The notes below the pieces were generated by a model, which saw nothing but the letters and a program-made list of their open reading frames with translations, was not told the DNA's origin and did no database searches. 6,237 nt of DNA from Bacteroidales bacterium (GTDB taxonomy: Bacteria; Bacteroidota; Bacteroidia; Bacteroidales; Muribaculaceae), in contig SFOK01000107.1 in the NCBI GenBank assembly GCA_004552395.1, positions 1 through 6,237 on the forward strand, read 5' to 3'. The position numbers and the translations under genes were made by a program. Of the stretch, positions 1-5,714 are shown piece by piece (positions within the stretch are counted from its first letter, which is position 1; every line of letters begins with the position of its first letter).

Positions 1-19
1 AAGAATGCGAAATTTTTGC

Positions 20-27
20 TAATTTTG
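20..27 (+). promoter_or_regulatory. Candidate Bacteroidetes-type -7 promoter element upstream of ribE
   Basis: The octamer TAATTTTG matches the Bacteroidetes sigma-ABfr -7 consensus TAnnTTTG at all fixed positions. The matching -33 TTTG would lie about 20 bases upstream, which falls outside the window, so only half of the promoter can be judged. If the element is used, transcription would start at about positions 31-35. That gives a leader of roughly 115-120 nt before the ribE start codon and would serve ribE, and probably the flippase 22 bp behind it. The A/T-rich setting raises the chance of a random match. Confidence 0.4.
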
Positions 28-33
28 TAGGAA

Positions 34-77
34 ATTGGGGTGGAAGGCCCCGATGGATTTATTCGATGAACGAATAA
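34..77 (+). other. Two tandem hairpins in the ribE 5' leader
   Basis: Hairpin 1 pairs 34-40 (ATTGGGG) with 48-54 (CCCCGAT) around a 7-nt loop, giving 7 bp with one G-U pair. Hairpin 2 pairs 59-65 (TTATTCG) with 71-77 (CGAATAA) perfectly around the 5-nt loop ATGAA. They are separated by only 4 nt. Neither is followed by a T run, so they do not look like intrinsic terminators. The predicted transcription start falls at the foot of hairpin 1, so the mRNA might begin with this structure, which would suit 5'-end stability or regulation. The leader does not contain the conserved blocks of an FMN riboswitch. The inverted repeats are plain in the sequence; any function is inference. Confidence 0.35.
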
Positions 78-150
78 GACTGAACAGGAACCAAAAAACG
101 AACTGAAACGGAGAATAATTAAAGGATACGAAATAATAAACGAATTTAAT

Positions 151-753
151 ATGTTTTCAGGTATAGTTGAAGAAGCCGCTTTGGTGAAGGATATCAAGCG
201 GGAGGAGGGTAATCTGCATCTGACTCTGAGCTGCAGTTTCACCGATGAGCTGAGCATTGATCAGAGTGTGGCTCACAATGGCGTGTGTCTGACGGTGGTC
301 TCTCTGCCGGGCGACGGCACATATACTGTCACGGCGATTCAGGAGACTCTGAACCGCAGCAACCTGGGCGACCTCAAGCCGGGTTCGCTCGTGAATCTGG
401 AGCGCAGCATGCGTCTGGACGGGCGTCTGGACGGCCATATCGTGCAGGGGCATGTTGACACCACGGCTGTCTGCACCGAGGTGAAGGATGAGGACGGCAG
501 CCGCCGCTACACTTTCCGCTACAAGGCCGATCCCGAGCTTGTGAAAAAAGGGTATGTGACGGTAGAGAAGGGCTCTGTAACCGTGAACGGTGTGAGTCTG
601 ACGGTGTGTGATTCCGAGCCGGAACAGTTCAGTGTGGCTATTATTCCCTACACATTCGAGAACACGAATTTCCAGCAGATAGAGCCCGGTACGAAGGTGA
701 ATCTGGAGTTCGATATCATCGGGAAATATATAGCCCGCATGATACCTCAGTGA
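151..753 (+). CDS. ribE: Riboflavin synthase, alpha subunit
   Basis: This cytosolic enzyme carries out the last step of riboflavin synthesis: two molecules of 6,7-dimethyl-8-ribityllumazine dismutate to riboflavin and a pyrimidinedione. The 200-residue protein has the two tandem lumazine-binding barrels of the family. Barrel 1 runs from the hallmark N-terminus MFSGIVEE through SVAHNGVCLTV (39-49), ETLNRSNL (65-72) and NLERS (82-86). The linker region holds GHIVQGHVD (95-103). Barrel 2 has KGSVTVNGVSLTV (140-152) and IPYTFENTNF (165-174). Ser39, Cys46 and His101 align with E. coli Ser41, Cys48 and His102, so it should be active. It is slightly shorter than the 213-residue E. coli enzyme, mainly in the C-terminal trimerisation tail. 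The ATG is fixed by the conserved MFxGI start; the region before it is A/T-rich without a Shine-Dalgarno motif, as is usual in Bacteroidetes. The flippase follows after 22 bp, which suggests co-transcription. In some nomenclatures the gene is called ribC. Confidence 0.97.
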   Translation: MFSGIVEEAALVKDIKREEGNLHLTLSCSFTDELSIDQSVAHNGVCLTVVSLPGDGTYTVTAIQETLNRSNLGDLKPGSLVNLERSMRLDGRLDGHIVQGHVDTTAVCTEVKDEDGSRRYTFRYKADPELVKKGYVTVEKGSVTVNGVSLTVCDSEPEQFSVAIIPYTFENTNFQQIEPGTKVNLEFDIIGKYIARMIPQ

Positions 754-776
754 TGAAACGGTTTGACGCGGGCTGA
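753..776 (+). other. Seven-codon reading frame bridging ribE and the flippase
   Basis: The stop of ribE (TGA, 751-753) overlaps an ATG at 753-755 as TGATG. This ATG opens a frame of seven codons (MKRFDAG) that ends with TGA at 774-776, which again overlaps the flippase ATG at 776-778 as TGATG. The short gap between the two genes is therefore exactly spanned by a minicistron that shares one base with each neighbour. Such overlaps commonly permit termination-reinitiation, so ribosomes leaving ribE could be relayed to the flippase start. The peptide itself has no recognisable features. The arrangement could be chance, since it needs only two TGATG strings in one register. Confidence 0.25.
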
Positions 777-2245
777 TGGCTGAATCTCTGAGAGAGAAGA
801 CGGCGGGCGGTTTCCTCTGGAACTCGCTCGATTATATGGGTGTGGCGCTGGTGAATTTCCTCACCACAGTCATACTCTCCAGGCTTCTTGCGCCCGAAAT
901 ATTCGGGCAGATAGCGATGCTGGAGATCTTCATCCTCGTGTCGATGATTTTCATAGAATCGGGGTTCACCACAGCACTTATCCGCAAGCAGGACCGCACG
1001 GCCGACGACGAGACCACAGTGTTCCTGTGCAACCTCGGCGCGGCATTGATTCTTGGCGGAGCGTTCTATCTATGTGCGCCGCTTATCGGGGAGTTCTACG
1101 GACGTCGCGGCCTCACCTCAGTCACCCGATTGCTTGCCGTGACATTACCCGTCAACGCCTTGGGTATAGTGCAGATCTCGCGGCTGCGGGCCGAGATGCA
1201 GTTCAGGAAATTGACAGCGGTAAACGTAGCCTCGGCTATCGTATCAGCTATCACAGCCACCATATGTGCACTGACAGGACAAGGTATTTACGCCCTGGTC
1301 TGGCAACAGATCTCGCTGGCGGCGACACGATCCTTGCTGCTGTGGCTGACCGGAAGAGGATTCCGATTCACTGTCTTCTCCCGGAGCTCTTTCCTCTCAC
1401 TCTTCGGCTACAGCTGGAAGCTGATGGCCTCATGGCTGATATACACCGTATATACGAACCTATATGCCGTGGTGATAGGCAAGCTGTTCACGCCCTCAGC
1501 CGCAGGTCTGTTCTGGCGCTCCAGGTCGCTGGCTTACTACCCTGCCACAGCATTCACGTCGGTGGTTCAGGGCGTCAGTTTTCCGGCCATGAGCAAGATA
1601 CAGGAGACCGACACGCGACTGCGCAGCGCCTACGCCACGATGCTGCGAATGAGCGCCTGGGGGCTCTTCCCCGTCATGATATGGCTGAGCGTGTTTGCCC
1701 GACCCGTCACAGTGTTTCTCTTCTCCGAGAAGTGGCTGCCGTGCGTGCCGTATATCCGTATCGTAGCGCTTGCCCTTGCGCTCTACCCTATCCACGCCAT
1801 CAACCTGAACCTGCTCTGTGTAAAAGGTCGCAGCGATCTGTTTCTGCGGCTTGAGATCATCAAGACTCTGATCGGCATCGCTCTGCTTGCCGGCGGAAGT
1901 TACTTCGGAGTGACCGGCATCTGCTGGGGATTACTGCTTAATTCCCTGATAGCACTAACACTCAACACCCGCTATACGAGCCCGCTTATACAACTCAGCC
2001 TCCGGCGACAGATAGGATATCTTGTGCCCGCACTGCTGATGGGCAGCGCCGCAGCGGGATCCGTTTTGGCCGCACTGACTCCTTTCAGCCTGTCAGCCAC
2101 CGCAGAGACAATATTCTCGCTGCTGCTGACCGGAGCCGTATACTACGGACAATCACTGCTGTTCACGCCCGGAAACGTGCGCGAATTACGCGACATGCGG
2201 ACCAAAATGAAGCGCAAAAGAGAAGCCGCCGCAGCCGGCGCATAA
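776..2245 (+). CDS. Polysaccharide flippase, Wzx/WzxC type (MOP superfamily)
   Basis: This is a polytopic inner-membrane transporter expected to move undecaprenyl-linked oligosaccharides from the cytoplasmic to the periplasmic face for capsule, O-antigen or exopolysaccharide assembly. The 489-residue protein begins with the family pattern SLREKTAGGFLWNSLDYMG, followed by alternating hydrophobic segments (about 21-38, 46-64, 84-105, 119-134, 150-168, 172-192, 215-235, 293-312, 326-346, 362-382, 384-398, 415-435, 442-462), consistent with 12-14 membrane helices. Family signatures include SGFTTALIRKQDRT (62-75), the loop IGKLFTPSAAGLFWRS (234-249), VSFPAMSKIQ (267-276) and FSEKWLPCVPYIRI (316-329). 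These resemble the WzxC/TuaB-like branch (Polysacc_synt family) rather than MATE drug exporters. The C-terminus is short and basic (RTKMKRKREAAAAGA). Its neighbours, an aminotransferase 18 bp downstream and a glycosyltransferase further on, support a role in polysaccharide export. Substrate cannot be told from the sequence. The start has no Shine-Dalgarno motif but overlaps the upstream minicistron stop. Confidence 0.92.
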   Translation: MAESLREKTAGGFLWNSLDYMGVALVNFLTTVILSRLLAPEIFGQIAMLEIFILVSMIFIESGFTTALIRKQDRTADDETTVFLCNLGAALILGGAFYLCAPLIGEFYGRRGLTSVTRLLAVTLPVNALGIVQISRLRAEMQFRKLTAVNVASAIVSAITATICALTGQGIYALVWQQISLAATRSLLLWLTGRGFRFTVFSRSSFLSLFGYSWKLMASWLIYTVYTNLYAVVIGKLFTPSAAGLFWRSRSLAYYPATAFTSVVQGVSFPAMSKIQETDTRLRSAYATMLRMSAWGLFPVMIWLSVFARPVTVFLFSEKWLPCVPYIRIVALALALYPIHAINLNLLCVKGRSDLFLRLEIIKTLIGIALLAGGSYFGVTGICWGLLLNSLIALTLNTRYTSPLIQLSLRRQIGYLVPALLMGSAAAGSVLAALTPFSLSATAETIFSLLLTGAVYYGQSLLFTPGNVRELRDMRTKMKRKREAAAAGA

Positions 2246-2263
2246 ACATAACCTCAACAGGAA

Positions 2264-3349
2264 ATGATTACAGTCACCTCACCATTACTGCCCGATTTCG
2301 AAGAATTCACAGCGCTCGCCCGAGAGATATGGAGCAGCCGGCGCCTCACCAACCAGGGAGAGTTCCACAAGCGCTTCGAGGAGGCACTGTGCCGGTATCT
2401 CGACGTGCCGTACATAAGCATCTTCACCAACGGCACCATACCGCTGTTGGCGTCGCTCAAAGCGCTCGAGATCACCGGGGAAGTAATCACTACGCCCTAT
2501 AGCTTCGTAGCCACAAGCCATGCGCTGAAATGGTGCGGTCTGACACCCGTCTTTGCCGATGCTGACCCGCGCACAGGCAACCTCGACCCGCAATCAGTCG
2601 AGAGGCTGATAAGCGACAAGACCACCGCCATATTGCCCGTGCACGTCTACGGCAACCCGTGCGACACCGAGGCAATAAAGCGGATAGCCGAGCACCACGG
2701 GCTGAAAGTGATCTACGACGCCGCCCATGCCTTCGGAGTGAGACGCTCCGGGCGAAGCATACTGAGCGAAGGCGACCTGTCGACACTCAGCTTCCACGCC
2801 ACAAAAGTGTTCAACACACTCGAAGGTGGAGCAGTCGTGTGCCCGACAGCCGCCATGAAGCACAAGCTCGACAACCTGAAGAACTTCGGCATACGCGGCG
2901 AGCTTTGTGTGGAGGAGGTCGGCATCAACGGAAAGATGGACGAGCTCCGGGCCGCGTTCGGGCTGCTCAACCTGCGGTGTGTGGACGCAGCCATAGCCGC
3001 CCGCAAAGAGCGCAGCGAGCTTTACAGGCGACTTCTCGGCAACGCTTCGCGCGTCGCCTTCACCGAGCGGGACACCGCCACCGAGCATAACTACTCCCAT
3101 TTCCCCGTGCTGTTCAGCGATAGGGAGGAGCGCGACCGAGTATACGGTCTACTGCTCGACCACGGCTACCACGCACGCCGCTATTTCTACCCGCTCATCA
3201 CCGATTCGGCTCCCTACGATACATGTCGTGGTGCAGACGCCACACCAAACGCCCGCCACATATCCGACCGAGTGCTCTGTCTGCCGCTTTACCACGACCT
3301 GCAATTGAAAGATATCGAAAAGATATGCACCCTGATAAATAATTGTTAA
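2264..3349 (+). CDS. PLP-dependent sugar-nucleotide aminotransferase (DegT/DnrJ/EryC1/StrS family, VioA/FdtB-like)
   Basis: This cytosolic fold-type I aminotransferase should transfer an amino group, usually from glutamate, to a keto-deoxy sugar nucleotide, giving an amino sugar for a surface glycan. The 361-residue protein shows the family motifs: the phosphate-binding loop TNGTIPLL (55-62), TTPYSFVATSHAL (76-88), ILPVHVYGNPCD (123-134), YDAAHAFG (151-158) with Asp152 expected to contact the PLP pyridine nitrogen, and SFHATKVFNTLEGGA (176-190) with Lys181 as the Schiff-base lysine. LKNFGIRGE (205-213) and GINGKMDELRAAFG (220-233) follow. The HATKxFxTxEGGA form is typical of the subgroup containing VioA (dTDP-4-amino-4,6-dideoxyglucose) and FdtB (dTDP-3-amino sugar), rather than ArnB or PseC. 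This subgroup placement is from memory of motifs and is not a phylogeny. Length is near the usual 365-375. No 4,6-dehydratase or nucleotidyltransferase lies in the window, so the substrate must come from elsewhere. It follows the flippase by 18 bp and is very probably in the same transcript. Confidence 0.94.
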   Translation: MITVTSPLLPDFEEFTALAREIWSSRRLTNQGEFHKRFEEALCRYLDVPYISIFTNGTIPLLASLKALEITGEVITTPYSFVATSHALKWCGLTPVFADADPRTGNLDPQSVERLISDKTTAILPVHVYGNPCDTEAIKRIAEHHGLKVIYDAAHAFGVRRSGRSILSEGDLSTLSFHATKVFNTLEGGAVVCPTAAMKHKLDNLKNFGIRGELCVEEVGINGKMDELRAAFGLLNLRCVDAAIAARKERSELYRRLLGNASRVAFTERDTATEHNYSHFPVLFSDREERDRVYGLLLDHGYHARRYFYPLITDSAPYDTCRGADATPNARHISDRVLCLPLYHDLQLKDIEKICTLINNC

Positions 3350-3516
3350 GAGCCGCGGAACTATCCGCCGTGCCGGAATGTTACATAGTTAGAGGCACAA
3401 TATCAAAGGCACGATCCGAAATACCGGAAAGTCACATCAGCTAAGTAGCTATCCTGCCGACACGGATACCTTTTATAAGCATATTTGCCATCATCCATCT
3501 TCTTACCGACATCAAC
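3350..3516 (+). other. Non-coding spacer between the aminotransferase and glycosyltransferase genes
   Basis: This 167-bp stretch is the longest interior gap and appears richer in A/T than its flanks. It holds a short inverted repeat, GCGG at 3355-3358 with CCGC at 3365-3368, which has no T run and is too weak to call a terminator. It also holds a direct repeat of AGGCACnAT (near 3392-3400 and 3407-3415) and a palindromic AGCTAAGTAGCT at 3439-3450. CATATTTG at 3480-3487 is one base off the TAnnTTTG promoter element but lacks a TTTG about 20 bases upstream. The glycosyltransferase frame is open back to a stop at 3442-3444 but has no ATG, GTG or TTG start before 3517. I see no gene here. It may be a promoter-bearing junction or the scar of a lost gene. 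Confidence 0.5.
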
Positions 3517-4611
3517 ATGATAATCGTATTCGACAATATAATATTCTCACTGCAGCGAGCCGGAGGCATCTCAGCCTTCTGGAGCAAACTCATACGCGGC
3601 ACCATGGAATCGGGGCTGTTTGACTGCCGGTTTATCGAGGACGACAACGCCCGCAAGAATATCTTCCGCCGGGAGCTGAAGATACCCGAAGAGAAGATTA
3701 TCCACAGTCGGCGACTAAGCATCCGCAGCCTCCTTTTCGCAGTGAAAGTACCGTCGAAGATTAGCCGCAAGCCGTTCATATTCCATTCATCGTATTACCG
3801 GCAGTGCATCGACTCCAAGGCCATAAACGTGACTACGGTCCACGATTTCATTCATGAGAACGGCTTGCAGGGGAGCTGGGTATCAAGGCGTGTCTTCTCC
3901 ATTGTGAAGCGGAATGTGATGAGCGCGAGCCGTGCCCTGATCTGTGTGAGCCGCACCACCCGCGACGAGTTGCTGAAGCGTTACCCTTCGTTCGGCGACA
4001 AGATAATAGACGTGGCCTACAACGCCCCGGTGGTGCGGGAGAGCGCATCGAAAGTTCCCAAAAAAGGGAAGGAATATTTGCTGTTCGTAGGCGCTCGCGG
4101 CGGCTATAAACATTTCATGTTTGCATGCCGTCTGGCCGCCATGGAACGCATGAAGCTTGTCATAGCCGGCGAGCCGATAAAGGCCAAGGAACGACTGGCT
4201 CTGCTCAAATACTGGGGCCTGAAATATGAAGTCGAACTGCGCCCCGACAATAAGCGGATGGCGCAACTCTATGCCGGCGCTCACTGCCTTCTGTATCCGT
4301 CGGAGATGGAAGGGTTCGGACTCCCGATCGTGGAGGCGCAGAGCTACGGCTGCCCCGTGCTCACCATGAAGAGGTCCGCTATGCCCGAGACCGGCGGCGC
4401 CGGGGCATTATATCTGAGCGACTACGATGTGCGGCAGGGACTCGAGCTGATGCGCAAACTGCGCAACCGTTCGTTCCGCAGCAAGCTCGTGGCGCTGGGC
4501 AAGCAGAACGTTCAGCGCTTCAGCTGGGAAAACGCCGTAGACTCGTACATAGCCCTGTATAAGCGGCTTGCCGAGGAGAGCAACGATTACCTTGGATTAT
4601 CGGCCGTATAG
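3517..4611 (+). CDS. Glycosyltransferase, GT4 family (GT-B fold)
   Basis: This is a predicted cytosolic or membrane-associated retaining glycosyltransferase that transfers a sugar from a nucleotide donor to a growing, probably lipid-linked, glycan. The 364-residue protein has the two Rossmann-like halves of GT-B enzymes. The N-terminal acceptor domain starts MIIVFDNIIFSLQRAGGIS, with the glycine loop RAGGIS at 14-19. It continues through VTTVHDFIHEN (105-115), where His109-Asp110 is the common HD pair, and CVSRTTRDELLKRYP (143-157). The C-terminal donor domain has FVGARGGYKHF (190-200), LVIAGE (214-219) and the GT4 signature YPSEMEGFGLPIVEA (260-274) with the E-x7-E pair Glu265 and Glu273. 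Length and motif order are normal, so it appears intact. Donor and acceptor cannot be inferred, though relatives with this pattern often include mannosyltransferases. The start is the ATG that gives the usual short beta strand and glycine loop. The 3' end overlaps the convergent rluD-like gene by 25 bp. A 167-bp spacer separates it from the aminotransferase, so it may have its own promoter. Confidence 0.93.
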   Translation: MIIVFDNIIFSLQRAGGISAFWSKLIRGTMESGLFDCRFIEDDNARKNIFRRELKIPEEKIIHSRRLSIRSLLFAVKVPSKISRKPFIFHSSYYRQCIDSKAINVTTVHDFIHENGLQGSWVSRRVFSIVKRNVMSASRALICVSRTTRDELLKRYPSFGDKIIDVAYNAPVVRESASKVPKKGKEYLLFVGARGGYKHFMFACRLAAMERMKLVIAGEPIKAKERLALLKYWGLKYEVELRPDNKRMAQLYAGAHCLLYPSEMEGFGLPIVEAQSYGCPVLTMKRSAMPETGGAGALYLSDYDVRQGLELMRKLRNRSFRSKLVALGKQNVQRFSWENAVDSYIALYKRLAEESNDYLGLSAV

Positions 4612-5672
4612 GCACGCCACTTTCCGAAAAGCTCTTCCATGTCGGCCGGTATCGGGGCCTCGAAAAACATCTCCTTGCCGGTGACCGGATGCACGAAACC
4701 GAGCGTGCGGGCATGAAGCGCCTGCCTTGGGCAGACCTTGAAACAGTTCTCCACGAACTGACGGTACTTGGCGAAGGTGGTGCCCTTCAGAATCTTGTCG
4801 CCGCCGTAGCGGGCATCGTTGAAGAGCGGGTGGCCGATATGCTGCATGTGGACACGGATCTGATGCGTGCGGCCCGTCTCAAGCACACATTTCACTTTAG
4901 TGACATATCCGAAACGCTCCATCACCTCATAGTGGGTCACGGCGTGTTTGCCGATCGCGGGGTCGGAGAAGACGGCCATCTGCAGCTTGTCTTTCGGATT
5001 TCTCGCAATGTTACCGATGATAGTGCCAAGGTCATCGGTGAAGCTGCCCCAGACCAGAGCCACATATTCGCGTTTCGTGGTCTTGTTGAAGAACTGCAGT
5101 CCGAGATGAGTCTTTGCATCGGGCGACTTGGCCACGACAAGTAGGCCCGAGGTATCCTTGTCGATGCGGTGCACGAGTCCGAGGCGCGGGTCGGTGACAT
5201 CGTAGTCGGGGTTGTCGCGGAAATGCCAGGCGAGAGCGTTGACGAGCGTACCGTCGTAGTTGCCGTGGCCCGGATGCACCACCATGCCCGCAGGCTTGTT
5301 GACCACAAGCACGTCGGCATCCTCATAGACAATATCGAGCGGTATATCCTGGGCCACGATCTCGAACTCGTAGCGCGGACGGTCCATGACGATACTCACC
5401 GTATCGAGCGGTTTCACCTTATAGCTCGACTTTACCGGCTTACCGTTCACTATTATGCACCCGGCGTCGGCAGCCTGCTGAATACGGTTGCGCGAAGTGC
5501 GCTCCATACGGTCCACAAGGAACTTGTCGACACGGATAAGAGCCTGTCCACGGTCGGCCTCGAAGCGGAAATGCTCGTAGAGATCGCGACCGTCTGCAGA
5601 GGTGTAAGAGGGCTCCGGGTCGAGCTCCTCACGGGTCACTATCTGATATTTATCCTGAGAATCATCAGCCAT
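4587..5672 (-). CDS. rluD: RluA-family 23S rRNA pseudouridine synthase, RluD-like
   Basis: The enzyme isomerises specific uridines to pseudouridine in rRNA; E. coli RluD acts on helix 69 of 23S rRNA. The 361-residue protein has an acidic N-terminal extension (about 1-44), an S4 RNA-binding domain (about 46-95, from IRVDKFLVDRM through IIVNGKPVKSSYKVKP), and the catalytic domain. The latter has NKPAGMVVHPG (125-135), GLVHRIDKDTSGLLVVAK (165-182) with Asp171 as the predicted catalytic aspartate, ETGRTHQIRVHM (265-276) and RQALHARTLGFVHP (316-329). The match to the HRLDKDT form favours RluD over RluC, but target specificity is not proven. I chose the ATG at 5672; a GTG directly before it at 5675 is the only other in-frame start, because a TAA stop lies at 5681-5679. 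The gene lies 42 bp after the stop of the PASTA gene on the same strand, and the two are probably co-transcribed. Its stop codon lies inside the glycosyltransferase gene on the other strand. Confidence 0.94.
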   Translation of the reverse strand: MADDSQDKYQIVTREELDPEPSYTSADGRDLYEHFRFEADRGQALIRVDKFLVDRMERTSRNRIQQAADAGCIIVNGKPVKSSYKVKPLDTVSIVMDRPRYEFEIVAQDIPLDIVYEDADVLVVNKPAGMVVHPGHGNYDGTLVNALAWHFRDNPDYDVTDPRLGLVHRIDKDTSGLLVVAKSPDAKTHLGLQFFNKTTKREYVALVWGSFTDDLGTIIGNIARNPKDKLQMAVFSDPAIGKHAVTHYEVMERFGYVTKVKCVLETGRTHQIRVHMQHIGHPLFNDARYGGDKILKGTTFAKYRQFVENCFKVCPRQALHARTLGFVHPVTGKEMFFEAPIPADMEELFGKWRAYTADNPR

Positions 5673-5714
5673 CACCTTTTAGCTTGTTTTAAAGAATCCG
5701 AGCGGAGCACCGGC

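Noticed and set aside
1..30. Tail of an upstream gene ending in TAG at 28-30
   Set aside because: Only nine codons are visible, with no recognisable protein sequence, and the same bases fit a promoter element; it cannot be supported.
1..150. FMN riboswitch upstream of ribE
   Set aside because: The conserved purine-rich 5' block and the other paired blocks of the RFN element are not present, and the space downstream of the predicted promoter is short for the full aptamer.
1027..1854. 275-codon open frame on the + strand inside the flippase gene
   Set aside because: Its product is rich in Arg, His and Cys with no domain pattern, while the flippase frame over the same bases shows clear membrane segments and family motifs. 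It is a frame shadow in GC-rich DNA.
2594..3100. 168-codon antisense open frame within the aminotransferase gene
   Set aside because: It lies opposite well-conserved aminotransferase motifs and has no recognisable features of its own.
3355..3368. GCGG/CCGC hairpin after the aminotransferase as a terminator
   Set aside because: The stem is only 4 bp and no T run follows it.
3480..3487. CATATTTG as a promoter for the glycosyltransferase gene
   Set aside because: The first base departs from the TAnnTTTG element and no TTTG is found about 20 bases upstream, so it is not listed as a separate feature.
5673..5675. GTG as the start codon of the rluD-like gene
   Set aside because: It adds one residue directly before an ATG; the ATG is the more usual start and nothing in the sequence favours the GTG.
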